Part shown: one piece after another, positions 1 to 7,824 of the stretch
Position numbering within the stretch: the first letter of the stretch is position 1
Layout: the number at the start of each line of letters is the position of its first letter
Assembly: GCA_024400505.1 (NCBI GenBank)
Contig: JAKSMP010000016.1
Coordinates: forward strand, 1-46,994
Direction of reading: 5' to 3'
From: Bacteroidales bacterium
Lineage (GTDB): Bacteria > Bacteroidota > Bacteroidia > Bacteroidales > P3
Length of the DNA stretch: 46,994 nucleotides
The notes under the pieces: generated by a model
Told to the model about the DNA's origin: nothing
Seen by the model: only the letters and a program-made list of their open reading frames with translations
Databases searched by the model: none
Made by a program: the position numbers and the translations under genes

Positions 1-601
1 TAGAAAGGTCAAAGTACCCTCTATCAAACACATAACAGGCAAGAGGCTCGTATGTAAGCCAGTCCATGGAGTTGACATCGTGGACGTCAGCATTGGTGAT
101 TCTATAGAAAACAGGAATCTCCGTAACGATGTCAATCTGGGTGTGTATCCCGATTCCGGACTTTGTCGTACGAAACTTTGCCCATCTAAAAACCGACATG
201 CAGAGGTCGATGGTCGTGGAGTCGACGGCATAGAATCGCCCATGCAGTTCGAATTCTCTGACGAGGCGTTTCTGTTGGGCAATTCGTACCATGTAGAAAG
301 CAAACTCTTCAAAGATGCGATAGTCTCTGATGGAGTTGGCTTTCGAGAGCATTTGCCTGTTGACAGGCAGACTGCCAAATCCAAGAGAGTACCTTTTTTT
401 AGCATGAGCGGTAGTAATATCTGTGAGTTCTCGCAAACTTCGGCATCCAAGTATTTGTCCAAACATCAGTACAAGAAGGTGGTTCCAATGGGAAAGAGCC
501 CAACCCTTCGTGTGATCGTCATAGATGGCTACTATTCTTCGAAATTGTCGTTGGGGCAAGAAATCCACAATTTGGGCAAAGACATATTGTCCTATATGCA
601 T
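1..601 (-). CDS. IS4-family transposase, N-terminal part (runs off the window)
   Basis: The minus strand is open from an ATG at 601 to the window edge, about 200 codons. The translation begins MHIGQYVFAQIVDFLPQRQF, the typical start of IS4-type transposases with a DUF4372 N-terminal domain. It contains YAVDSTTIDLC, which fits the first catalytic Asp of the DDE triad, and near the edge CYVFDRGYFDL, which fits the second. The glutamate part of the triad would lie outside the window. The enzyme would cut and paste its own insertion sequence. I could not identify the terminal inverted repeat; it should lie between 602 and about 720. The family call is confident; whether the element is intact cannot be seen. 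Confidence 0.9.
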   Translation of the reverse strand, partial: MHIGQYVFAQIVDFLPQRQFRRIVAIYDDHTKGWALSHWNHLLVLMFGQILGCRSLRELTDITTAHAKKRYSLGFGSLPVNRQMLSKANSIRDYRIFEEFAFYMVRIAQQKRLVREFELHGRFYAVDSTTIDLCMSVFRWAKFRTTKSGIGIHTQIDIVTEIPVFYRITNADVHDVNSMDWLTYEPLACYVFDRGYFDLS

Positions 602-747
602 TTTCTAATTGTATTAAGTTTAAATACAAAGAAACGCATTTCAAATCGCGGACATATATTATTTGACCGAAAAAATTGTGCATGAATGTATTAAAAAATA
701 ATTTAACAATAATTAAGAGACACTAGTGATAAAAAGACTTCTTATCG

Positions 748-773
748 TGATAGATTTTCTTACATGATTAGCT
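748..773 (+). promoter_or_regulatory. TGATAG-type leader motif, copy 1
   Basis: The sequence TGATAGATTTTCTTACATGA lies 93 bases before the ORF at 841. Similar sequences at 1248, 2457 and 6194 precede other genes of the same locus. It could be a promoter region or operator shared by the cluster, or a dispersed repeat. No canonical TAnnTTTG box was found next to it. Confidence 0.35.
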
Positions 774-840
774 TTTTTGTGCGGTGGCTGATAGAAAGGC
801 TTCCTTTGAATACTCTCTATAGGAAGAAACTTCACATACT

Positions 841-1227
841 ATGAAACTATTAGATTATCTTTTAAAAATCAGAATGGTAGTAGCACGTGTGCTGCTGGAT
901 GGGGTTGCCTGTATGGTGGATAAGGATGCCTTCCCACCGGGCGCGGGATGCTTCTTCTGCATTGTCTCTGATGCTTCGCATCTGCCACGTCTGTGGAGCC
1001 GGTACTATATAGAGGTGCATCGCGAAATGGATTCCATTCATTATCGATTGAATCTTAGGTCGAACTACCTAAGGGGCGACGACTTGAAGGGGTGCACAAT
1101 CATGCACGGCTCCCAACAGGAGGTTCGGGAAAGAGTCCATGACGAAGGGATGGTGGCAGAACTGGCCAAACAGATTGCCATCGTGGAGTCGGGCTTGGAA
1201 TATTATATCAGGACTGACTTGCCGTAA
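841..1227 (+). CDS. Hypothetical protein, first gene of the AAA+/WG locus
   Basis: This 128-residue ORF has no family I recognise. It has no signal peptide; the middle is Cys- and aromatic-rich, with PGAGCFFCIVSDASHLPRLW around residues 33-52, and the C-terminal third is charged and probably helical. Two starts are possible. The ATG at 841 is followed by AAACTATTAGATTAT, and the same 15 bases form the untranslated leader just before the AAA+ gene at 2542. The true start may therefore be the ATG at 874 (117 residues). A strong terminator follows at 1269, so it is probably a separate transcript from the WG-repeat gene. Function unknown. Confidence 0.6.
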   Translation: MKLLDYLLKIRMVVARVLLDGVACMVDKDAFPPGAGCFFCIVSDASHLPRLWSRYYIEVHREMDSIHYRLNLRSNYLRGDDLKGCTIMHGSQQEVRERVHDEGMVAELAKQIAIVESGLEYYIRTDLP

Positions 1228-1247
1228 TGATGAAAAAAATCGCGTCG

Positions 1248-1268
1248 TGATAGTTTTCCTTATCTGAT
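1248..1268 (+). promoter_or_regulatory. TGATAG-type leader motif, copy 2
   Basis: TGATAGTTTTCCTTATCTGAT runs directly into the stem-loop at 1269. The combination of motif and stem-loop is repeated almost exactly at 2457-2513. It lies 114 bases before the WG-repeat lipoprotein gene. Confidence 0.4.
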
Positions 1269-1312
1269 CGGCTCTATAGTATCGTGACTGGTTCTATAGA
1301 GCCGTTTTTTTT
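1269..1312 (+). terminator. Stem-loop plus T-run after the first gene of the locus
   Basis: Arms CGGCTCTATAG and CTATAGAGCCG (11 bp, perfect) are separated by 14 bases and followed by eight T residues. This has the form of an intrinsic terminator for the gene ending at 1227. The same stem-loop recurs at 2478-2513 but without a good T-run, so the hairpin may have a role beyond termination. Confidence 0.75.
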
Positions 1313-1361
1313 GTTATTCATTAATGGTTGTGCCCGACACGTATTATTAGGGTATAAAATT

Positions 1362-2372
1362 ATGAAGAAAGCATTATTGTTTTGTGCAGTCTGTTTGATG
1401 TTGCTCTCCTTGGGGGGATGCAACGGCAGAACATTCGAAATGGATCATTGCGAATTATTCCCAGTTGAGGTTGGAAATGATTCTGGGTGGAGCTATGGGT
1501 ATATCGACCAATCGGGTAGATTGGTGATAGATCCTCAGTTTGATGGAGGTGGGTATTTTTACGAAGGGCTGGCTTGTGTGAGGATGGATAATGCGTATGG
1601 TTTCATAGACAAGACGGGAAGGGTTGTGATAGAACCTATGTTCGCTGAATATACGCATTTCGTAGAAGGGTTGGCCTGTGTATGGGGAGACGATTGTTTG
1701 TATGGTTATATTGACAAGGCGGGAAAGTGGGTGATAGATCCTGTGTTCGATTATGCCCACTCTTTCTCGGATGGGTTGGCGGCTGTTGAGGTCAGCAATA
1801 AATGGGGCTTTATAGACAAGAGTGGTAAGATGGTGATAACACCTCAGTTTGATGAAGCCGAGTGTTTTTCGGAAGGGCTGGCCTGTGTGAGTATGGATAC
1901 TCTGTATGGCTTTATTGACAAGACGGGTAAGATGGTGATAGATACTGCGTTCGGTTATGCCAGGTCTTTCTCGGATGGGTTGGCGGCTGTTAAGGTTGGT
2001 AATAAATGGGGCTTTATCGACAAGACGGGGAAGATGGTGATAAGGCCTCAATTTGATTACGCCGTACATTTCTCGGAAGGGTTGGCCTGTGTGTTGGTGG
2101 ATTCCCTGTATGGGTATATCGACAAGACAGGGAAGATGGTGATAAGGCCTCAGTTTGATCACGCCGAACCTTTCTCGGAAGGGCTAGCGGAAGTGACGAT
2201 TGGCCGTTGGGGAAAAAGCAAAGATGGCTATATTGACAAGGAAGGGAAAATTGTAATAAAACCCCAATTCATTTTGACGTGGCCTTTTAAAAATGTGTTG
2301 GCCTATGTGCAGACAGATGATGGTTTAACTGGTTATATCGACAAGAAGGGAAGGATGGTGTTTACTGAGTAG
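1362..2372 (+). CDS. WG-repeat lipoprotein
   Basis: I place the start at the ATG at 1362 because it opens a clear lipoprotein signal (MKKALLFCAVCLMLLSLGGC, lipobox LGGC). Upstream in-frame codons run through the stem-loop at 1269. The product is 336 residues. After the lipobox come eight full and one partial WG repeats of about 34 residues (pattern YGFIDKTGKMVI..PQFD..A..FSEGLACV). WG repeats are predicted beta-strand repeats used in protein binding; the lipobox predicts membrane anchoring. Repeats 3-4 and 5-6 are nearly identical in DNA (204-bp offset), pointing to a recent internal duplication. It is the third gene-sized unit from the IS end and shares its leader type with the AAA+ gene that follows. 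Confidence 0.88.
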   Translation: MKKALLFCAVCLMLLSLGGCNGRTFEMDHCELFPVEVGNDSGWSYGYIDQSGRLVIDPQFDGGGYFYEGLACVRMDNAYGFIDKTGRVVIEPMFAEYTHFVEGLACVWGDDCLYGYIDKAGKWVIDPVFDYAHSFSDGLAAVEVSNKWGFIDKSGKMVITPQFDEAECFSEGLACVSMDTLYGFIDKTGKMVIDTAFGYARSFSDGLAAVKVGNKWGFIDKTGKMVIRPQFDYAVHFSEGLACVLVDSLYGYIDKTGKMVIRPQFDHAEPFSEGLAEVTIGRWGKSKDGYIDKEGKIVIKPQFILTWPFKNVLAYVQTDDGLTGYIDKKGRMVFTE

Positions 2373-2456
2373 GAACTGAGAAGCGACAAACGGCAGCTAT
2401 CATTTGGGGATGAGGAGGAAGGACTATTTCATAATTATGTAAAAAAAATCTTTTGG

Positions 2457-2477
2457 TGATAGGTTTCGTTATCCGAT
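2457..2477 (+). promoter_or_regulatory. TGATAG-type leader motif, copy 3
   Basis: TGATAGGTTTCGTTATCCGAT precedes the second copy of the stem-loop and lies 85 bases before the AAA+ gene. It matches copy 2 at most positions. Confidence 0.4.
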
Positions 2478-2513
2478 CGGCTCTATAGTATCGTAACAGG
2501 TTCTATAGAGCCG
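2478..2513 (+). terminator. Second copy of the CGGCTCTATAG stem-loop
   Basis: The arms at 2478-2488 and 2503-2513 are identical to those at 1269-1304, with a 14-base loop that differs at a few positions. Only ATTTTGATT follows, so termination would be weaker than at the first copy. It lies between the WG lipoprotein gene and the AAA+ gene and could end one transcript or sit in the leader of the next. Confidence 0.5.
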
Positions 2514-2541
2514 ATTTTGATTAACTATAAACTATTAGATT

Positions 2542-3525
2542 ATGGCATCACTTGAAAAAGAATGGCTCAGGAGGCAGCAGTTGGTACAGACAGCTCTGAT
2601 ATCTCATGAGACCCAAAATGAACAGCAAGCAACATCCGCACAAGTGCCCGATGCGGCTGACAAACAACCTAAGCGTGGATTCAAGGCGGTAGCTGGTATG
2701 GAAGAGCTCAAGGCGCTGGTGACTGAGAGCTTTATCAATGTGCTCAAAAACCGTGAGATTGCCCAGGCATACGGCATTGTTCCTCCGAGTTTGATGTTGT
2801 ATGGTCCCAGTGGCTGCGGTAAGACGTTTTTTGCCGAGGCAGTGGCCGACGAAGTTGGGGTGACATTTATGAAGGTTGCACCCGATGACATCGCCAGCAC
2901 ATGGGTTCATGGAACGCAGGAGAAGATTGCCGAAGTGTTTCGCAAGGCCGAACAGGCTGCGCCCACGCTGCTATTTTTTGACGAATTTGACGCTATGGTG
3001 CCGGCAAGAACCAGCGAGGATCATCATAACCAGAACAATGAGGTGAACGAGTTCCTATGCATGATGAACAATGCTTCTGAAAAGGGCGTCTTCATCATCA
3101 CTGCTACGAACCACCCAGAGAATATCGACCGAGCAATCCTGCGCACTGGCCGCATCGACGAAATCATCTATGTTGGCCTTCCTGACAAGGCTTCCCGCGA
3201 GAGCCTCTTCCGGTTGTCGCTTTCGAAGCTACCCGCATCAGAGGACATAAACTATGAGGAATTGGCTGACATGACCTCCGGCTACACTTGCTCGGACATC
3301 AGCTACATTGTGAAGTCGGCTTCGCGCAAGATGTTCAACGAAAGCATTGCACGGAAAGAGAAGTCCTACTGCCTTATCACTCAACTACAGTTGGAGGATG
3401 CCATCAGACATAAGTCGCCATCTGTCAGTCAGCGTGATTTGAAAGAGTACGAACGTGTGCGCAGCGTTTTTTCGACGAAGGATGGTGGTGACAAAGGATC
3501 AAGAATTGGATTTAAACAACAATAA
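2542..3525 (+). CDS. AAA+ ATPase of the VCP/FtsH-like class
   Basis: The 327-residue product has one AAA+ module. Visible motifs are Walker A GPSGCGKT (88-95), Walker B LLFFDE (143-148), sensor 1 TATN (187-190), and the second-region-of-homology arginines in ILRTGRIDE (about 199-207). The helical lid domain follows (GYTCSDISYIVKSAS). A charged, Gln-rich N-terminal stretch of about 45 residues precedes the module; no protease or membrane segment is fused to it. Such ATPases act as hexamers that remodel or unfold proteins. The two chaperone-like proteins just downstream are natural candidates for adaptors or clients. The start at 2542 follows the leader shared with the first gene. ATPase assignment is firm; the biological role is unknown. 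Confidence 0.9.
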   Translation: MASLEKEWLRRQQLVQTALISHETQNEQQATSAQVPDAADKQPKRGFKAVAGMEELKALVTESFINVLKNREIAQAYGIVPPSLMLYGPSGCGKTFFAEAVADEVGVTFMKVAPDDIASTWVHGTQEKIAEVFRKAEQAAPTLLFFDEFDAMVPARTSEDHHNQNNEVNEFLCMMNNASEKGVFIITATNHPENIDRAILRTGRIDEIIYVGLPDKASRESLFRLSLSKLPASEDINYEELADMTSGYTCSDISYIVKSASRKMFNESIARKEKSYCLITQLQLEDAIRHKSPSVSQRDLKEYERVRSVFSTKDGGDKGSRIGFKQQ

Positions 3526-3550
3526 ACATTCACTAACAAACATTTACATT

Positions 3551-4000
3551 ATGAAAGAAAAAGTCTTAAATGCATTTATGAGCCATGGGTTCTCGTTGGA
3601 CGATCTGGGAGAGCTGGGGTATGGTTTTAGGTATGAAGGTATTCGTTATCTGTGGCTGGCTAATGTGGATAGCGACCTTTTTAGTATCTGCATTCCCGCC
3701 GTATTGGATAAGGACAACGAGCACGAATTGAGCTTCTATCAGGTGATGGACAAGATCAACGCAACCCTCAAGTTTGTCAAGGCCAACGAGGTTGGTGAAA
3801 GCATGTGGCTGTTCTATGAACGTGAGATGCTGGACAACGAAGACTTCGAGAATCTGATTCCCCGCATAATCCTCCATCTAGAACATGCTTATCACATAGT
3901 GTGCGATGCGGACAGTAATAATCAGTCCGAATCAAACGAAGAAGAGGTTCTCACCGATGAGGTGACCATCCACAATAATATATATGAATTACCCGATTAA
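3551..4000 (+). CDS. YbjN/type III chaperone-like protein, copy 1
   Basis: The ATG at 3551 is chosen because it is preceded by CATTTACATT and gives MKEKVLNAFMSHGFSLDDLG, matching the start of the next gene's product. The longer frame begins inside the AAA+ gene. The product (149 residues) has the alternating helix-strand pattern seen in YbjN-type proteins, which share the fold of type III secretion chaperones. Examples are FRYEGIRYLWLANVDSDLFS and then KINATLKFVKANEV. It ends in an acidic tail (about residues 122-149). It sits 25 bases after the AAA+ gene and ends 1 base before the next ATG. Fold assignment is by pattern only. Confidence 0.65.
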   Translation: MKEKVLNAFMSHGFSLDDLGELGYGFRYEGIRYLWLANVDSDLFSICIPAVLDKDNEHELSFYQVMDKINATLKFVKANEVGESMWLFYEREMLDNEDFENLIPRIILHLEHAYHIVCDADSNNQSESNEEEVLTDEVTIHNNIYELPD

Positions 4001-4001
4001 T

Positions 4002-4400
4002 ATGAGCAAGAAAGAACAACTTATGGCCGTGCTACAGGAGATGGGATACTCTCCAAAATGTGACGATGACGGCGATATATTCATGGTCTATCAAATGAAG
4101 ACCATTTATTTCCTCATCCAAGAAGATGATGAGGACAACTTTCTCTCAATAATGTTTCCCCAATTTATGGACATTGAGGAGGGAAAAGAAGGACTTTCGC
4201 TTGCTATCTGCAATAAGATGACCAGGGAACTGAAACTTGCAAAAGTTTATGTTGACCAGACCTTCAAGACCGTCTCTAGCATGTGTGAGTTTTTCTATGT
4301 CAACGAAGAGGCTCTCAAATTCTGTATCAAAAGGTCACTCTGCACGATTGGCATACTGCGAAGCCAGTATCTCAAGACCCAAAAGGAATTAACTGATTAA
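4002..4400 (+). CDS. YbjN/type III chaperone-like protein, copy 2
   Basis: The ATG at 4002 follows the previous stop by one base; an in-frame ATG at 3984 would overlap the previous gene. The product (132 residues from 4002) begins MSKKEQLMAVLQEMGYSPKC, and the segment VYQMKTIYFLIQEDDEDNFL parallels the first copy. The two genes look like old duplicates. Tight coupling to copy 1 suggests that the two are made together, perhaps as a heteromer. Function is not known; the family link is inferred from pattern. Confidence 0.65.
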   Translation: MSKKEQLMAVLQEMGYSPKCDDDGDIFMVYQMKTIYFLIQEDDEDNFLSIMFPQFMDIEEGKEGLSLAICNKMTRELKLAKVYVDQTFKTVSSMCEFFYVNEEALKFCIKRSLCTIGILRSQYLKTQKELTD

Positions 4401-4473
4401 GTGATGATAAAAAAAATAGTCCTTTCGATTATTTTTCTATCCACTCGTGAACTTGTACACGTAGCAACTTATT

Positions 4474-4869
4474 ATGAAATATGCAACTACTGCTGTAACT
4501 GAGGCACTGATAGAGGATATTGTCGGTCTCTTTGTGACTGAAAATGCCTCGGTTTCTATCGACAGGGAGGAAATATTGTCTGCCATTGCAGGTAAAAACG
4601 GAGTGATGTTTGAGGCAACCCAGGAAGAGGAGAATCGTGAGGTGTTCTTTCGACTCCTCAGTAATGAACTGTCCAAAAAGTCAGAGGTGCAGGAATGTCG
4701 TTCGATGCTTCTTTGTTTTGTTGTGCCTGATGGTGACAACTTGGGTATGGATGAAATGGGTTTCTTCATAGATCTTGTTGGGCAGATGTTGCCTGAAGCC
4801 GATGTGATTTGGGGGACAAATATGGTTTCGATGGCTGACCGAATGAAGGTGATTTTGGTCGTAGCATAA
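4474..4869 (+). CDS. Stand-alone FtsZ C-terminal-domain-like protein
   Basis: The 131-residue product lines up by eye with the C-terminal (activation) half of FtsZ. VSIDREEILSAIAGKNGVMF fits the region after helix H7 (LDFADVKTIM..GxAxMG). EENREVFFRLLSNEL fits GEDRAVxAAxxAI. MLLCFVVPDGDNLGMDEM fits the VLxNITGGxDLSLxEV strand. DVIWGTNMVSMADRMKVILVVA fits the final ANIIFGxxIDExLxxxIxVTVIAT. The N-terminal GTPase domain (GGGTGTG signature) is absent, so it cannot bind GTP as FtsZ does. It might bind FtsZ or another tubulin-like protein, or be a repurposed fold. It lies in the AAA+/YbjN/TPR cluster. The similarity is by eye and needs profile confirmation. Confidence 0.55.
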   Translation: MKYATTAVTEALIEDIVGLFVTENASVSIDREEILSAIAGKNGVMFEATQEEENREVFFRLLSNELSKKSEVQECRSMLLCFVVPDGDNLGMDEMGFFIDLVGQMLPEADVIWGTNMVSMADRMKVILVVA

Positions 4870-5017
4870 ATGCCTATTTACTTCTTTGTCAACACAAATC
4901 ATTTTTTTCAAAGAGATGCATTACTTTCGCCTTGAGCTGATAGCTTATAGGTAAAAACCAACTCTATTTACGAAAAAGCACACTCAGATTGTCATATCAA
5001 TATAAAACACTATCATT

Positions 5018-6175
5018 ATGGACGAAAACAAACATCTTTCAGTAAATTTAGCGGGGACTACTACGTTATCAATTGGGAACTATCTTGCCGAATGCCGATA
5101 CCGGGTGGGGAAACTGCAAAAAAAGAAAGAGCAAGGCTGGTTGCAAGAATGCGAAAAGATTTACAGCGAGGCCGCCGAACAGGCTCGCAAACGACTTTGT
5201 CCTGCAAAATTTGCCAAATTTCTTTATGAAGTGGGCGCCTTTTTCCATGACAACCATGTTATAGAAAAGGCTTCTGAGATGTATGCTGAATCTACTGCCA
5301 TCTACAAAAAGTTGACTGAGAATCATCCCGAAAGTTATATGTCCCACACTGCCCTGAGCTTGGGGGGCTGGGCACTCACGCAGTTTGAATTGGAATGGTA
5401 CGACCTGGCTGAAAAAGGGTACAAAGATGCATTAAAGCTTTATTGCAAGTTGGAGGAAATCACCTCCCTACCCCCATCTATGGATTCGCAATTGGGCATA
5501 GCCCGTAATATGAGTAATCTGGGGTACTTGCATAAAATCCAGTGCAAGTACGAGTTGGCCGAGTCCGAGTTATCGGAGTCGCTGAAAATCTATAGATTTC
5601 TGGCAAACACCAACCCAAATAAGTTTCTACCCGCCGTAGCTACTAATCTGTATGATTTGGGAAGAGTGTACATGGATATATTCCAGTATAACAAGGCAGA
5701 AGAGTGTTTAAGCGAAACACTGGAAATCGACCGCATGCTTGAAGAAAGGATTCTGGATGCCCACATAGGCAAAGTCGCCATGGATGTGTATAATGTGGCT
5801 TTTGTGCGCTATTATATGGGATGGTTTGATAGAGCCGAGCAGGAGTTCAATGAGGCTATTGATATTTTCAGGCAGCTGCACGAACAATACCCGATTCAGT
5901 ATTTGGGTGGACTGTGCGACACGCTCAACATGTCTGCTCTGTGTCGTTTGCGGCAAGGGGATACAGGACAAGCCCTCGCGATTATCAACGAAGTGCTTGA
6001 ACTGATGCCAGATGGGGCCAACTACAACGACACCAAGGGTGAGATACTGCTTGCAATGGATGACACTCAGGGTGCATTGGAATTATGGAAACTGGCATTG
6101 GAACTAGATCCAGAAATATTGGAAAAAACTCATTCCGTCCTCTATGATGAATTGTCGAAGAAAGGGTTGGTTTGA
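5018..6175 (+). CDS. Tetratricopeptide-repeat protein
   Basis: The 385-residue product is helical throughout. Repeats with the TPR spacing include AKFLYEVGAFFHDNHVIEKA, ARNMSNLGYLHKIQCKYELA, VATNLYDLGRVYMDIFQYNK and MDVYNVAFVRYYMGWFDRAE. The C-terminus has a more canonical pair (ALAIINEVLELMPDGANYND, then GALELWKLALELDPEI). There is no signal peptide, so it is probably cytoplasmic. TPR proteins are scaffolds for protein binding; here it could link the AAA+ enzyme and the FtsZ-like protein. The 148-base upstream gap contains TTACTTTCG, which only loosely resembles a Bacteroidales -7 box. Confidence 0.8.
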   Translation: MDENKHLSVNLAGTTTLSIGNYLAECRYRVGKLQKKKEQGWLQECEKIYSEAAEQARKRLCPAKFAKFLYEVGAFFHDNHVIEKASEMYAESTAIYKKLTENHPESYMSHTALSLGGWALTQFELEWYDLAEKGYKDALKLYCKLEEITSLPPSMDSQLGIARNMSNLGYLHKIQCKYELAESELSESLKIYRFLANTNPNKFLPAVATNLYDLGRVYMDIFQYNKAEECLSETLEIDRMLEERILDAHIGKVAMDVYNVAFVRYYMGWFDRAEQEFNEAIDIFRQLHEQYPIQYLGGLCDTLNMSALCRLRQGDTGQALAIINEVLELMPDGANYNDTKGEILLAMDDTQGALELWKLALELDPEILEKTHSVLYDELSKKGLV

Positions 6176-6193
6176 TGTTTTTGAGGTCTTTAT

Positions 6194-6214
6194 TGATAGA
6201 TTTTTGCTGATAGG
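6194..6214 (+). promoter_or_regulatory. TGATAG-type leader motif, copy 4
   Basis: TGATAGATTTTTGCTGATAGG lies 60 bases before the YkvA-like gene and begins 18 bases after the TPR stop. It is the least conserved of the four copies. Confidence 0.3.
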
Positions 6215-6253
6215 TTGCTCTTTTATCATATACAACATTAATACACAATTATT

Positions 6254-6604
6254 ATGGCTAAGATTCTTAATTATGATTTCCTATTGCGCGAAATTTGCCG
6301 TTATGCCAAGAAGGCTGGACGTGCTGCCACTAAACCGCTGTTGCTGCTCTACTATGTAATGGTGAGCAAGGATACACCAAAGAAGGACAAACTATTGCTG
6401 GCTTCGACAATCGCTTACATTGTGCTCCCAATCGACCTCCTCTCCGCCAAACGACTGCCTCTCTTGGGGTGGATAGATGAGGCTGTGTCGCTAACAGTTG
6501 CCTTGCAGAAAGTACAGAAGAACATCACCCCCGAGATGCAACAAAAGGCCGATGTGCTGTTGGACAAATGGCTTCCCGACTTTACATCTTACACCGAGGC
6601 GTAG
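6254..6604 (+). CDS. YkvA-family (DUF1232) small membrane protein
   Basis: The 116-residue product carries the DUF1232 core: a hydrophobic, basic helix followed by DKLLLASTIAYIVLPIDLLS and then LGWIDEAVSLTVAL. The PxDxxP-like and DD/DE motifs of YkvA are recognisable as LPIDLLS and WIDEAVSL. Family members are small membrane-associated proteins of unknown function. The start at 6254 follows AATTATT, the same type of leader seen at the other genes of the cluster; the longer reading frame upstream is out of phase. Confidence 0.8.
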   Translation: MAKILNYDFLLREICRYAKKAGRAATKPLLLLYYVMVSKDTPKKDKLLLASTIAYIVLPIDLLSAKRLPLLGWIDEAVSLTVALQKVQKNITPEMQQKADVLLDKWLPDFTSYTEA

Positions 6605-6663
6605 CACCAACACCTTCAAAAGTAATCTGAAATAAGTAAGCACATTATTAACACTTTATAATT

Positions 6664-7824
6664 ATGATGAAGAAAATATCGTGTAAAAAGTTTTTCTCAG
6701 CAATCGGCAAAGGGTTGCAATGGTTTTTCGGGTTGTTTGGTTATGGGCATAAATGGAGGCTGGCCAAGGTGCTTTGGACCATCTTTGCTGTTAGCGCCAC
6801 CACCTGCATTGCGGTTCATACGTTCCTGCTCGTTTTGGGGGTGGCACACAGTTTAGTGTTCGATTACCATTATGAGCAAAGACAGATCCGCAAGGGTGGT
6901 CGATATGTGAGCGATGCCATCGGCTATGCTACTGACTTCAATCGTGATCATGGCTTTATATTCGACAAGAGGACGGGTAGGAAACTTCTTAAAGGAATTG
7001 AATGGATTGCCCTGCCACGTGGCAATGACTCGCTAGTATGTTACTCTGACGGTAAATTGCGAGGCTACTTCAATGCCAATGATGGCAAGGTTGTTATCAA
7101 GCCCAAGTATCGTCATGCCTGGGTATTCAGCAACGGTGTTGCCGCTGTGGAGGAGGATGGCTATATCAGGTTTATTGACGCCACTGGTAAGGTGGTACTG
7201 GACAAGGGTATGATCTACGACAGTCGCAGACTTGGATACGTATTCAACAACGGTTATCTGGTGGCCGCATCAAAGGAGAATGGGAAGTATGGCCTTATAG
7301 ATCGATCAGGAAACTGGGCGCTTCCGCCGGAATATAAATCCATTGTGGCATCGGAGGATGAGGAATTCTGGTGCATGAGCAAAGGTGATTCCTCTGCCGT
7401 ATTCGACAAGTATCTAAATGAAGTGATAACATGCTTACACGGGAAAATCGACTTTGATGAACAGGCCATCACCGCCACCATGGCCGACCACATCATCCGA
7501 GAGTATGACTTAAATGGCAATCTAGTCAATGACTTCTGCATAGCTTATGTACGTCCATTAATTTATAAGACAGATGAGTATTATTGTGATGAAGTGGTTG
7601 TTCAAGACGAAATAGATGCCAATGGTGAGGAATATTTGCGTTGTGCACGACTACGTTACTATGTGGCCGGAGACGATTATCGGGGATTGATGACTGCCGA
7701 AGGACACATCGTAACCATGCCTATCTACAAAGACATTGAGGCAATTGGCCCAGACACCTATCTTTGCCATTTGGGCGGCGGCAACCAGGTGGTGGTCAAC
7801 GGAAACGGCGAGAAGGTGAGATGA
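6664..7824 (+). CDS. Membrane-anchored WG-repeat protein
   Basis: The start is at 6664 or at the adjacent in-frame ATG at 6667; product 386 residues. A basic N-terminus is followed by one strong hydrophobic segment (about 38-66, VLWTIFAVSATTCIAVHTFL onward), so the protein is probably a single-pass membrane protein. The rest shows degenerate WG repeats, for example LRGYFNANDGKVVIKPKYRH, IRFIDATGKVVLDKGM and KYGLIDRSGNWALPPEYKSI, ending with YRGLMTAEGHIVTMPIYKDI. The repeats are more diverged than in the lipoprotein at 1362. With that protein, the locus has two membrane-linked WG proteins bracketing the cytoplasmic components. Confidence 0.8.
   Translation: MMKKISCKKFFSAIGKGLQWFFGLFGYGHKWRLAKVLWTIFAVSATTCIAVHTFLLVLGVAHSLVFDYHYEQRQIRKGGRYVSDAIGYATDFNRDHGFIFDKRTGRKLLKGIEWIALPRGNDSLVCYSDGKLRGYFNANDGKVVIKPKYRHAWVFSNGVAAVEEDGYIRFIDATGKVVLDKGMIYDSRRLGYVFNNGYLVAASKENGKYGLIDRSGNWALPPEYKSIVASEDEEFWCMSKGDSSAVFDKYLNEVITCLHGKIDFDEQAITATMADHIIREYDLNGNLVNDFCIAYVRPLIYKTDEYYCDEVVVQDEIDANGEEYLRCARLRYYVAGDDYRGLMTAEGHIVTMPIYKDIEAIGPDTYLCHLGGGNQVVVNGNGEKVR

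Noticed and set aside
80-685. Plus-strand ORF of 201 residues at the left edge
   Set aside because: It is the antisense of the IS4-type transposase reading frame; its translation resembles no protein.
1455-2162. Minus-strand ORF with repeated motifs
   Set aside because: The repeats are the shadow of the WG-repeat gene on the other strand.
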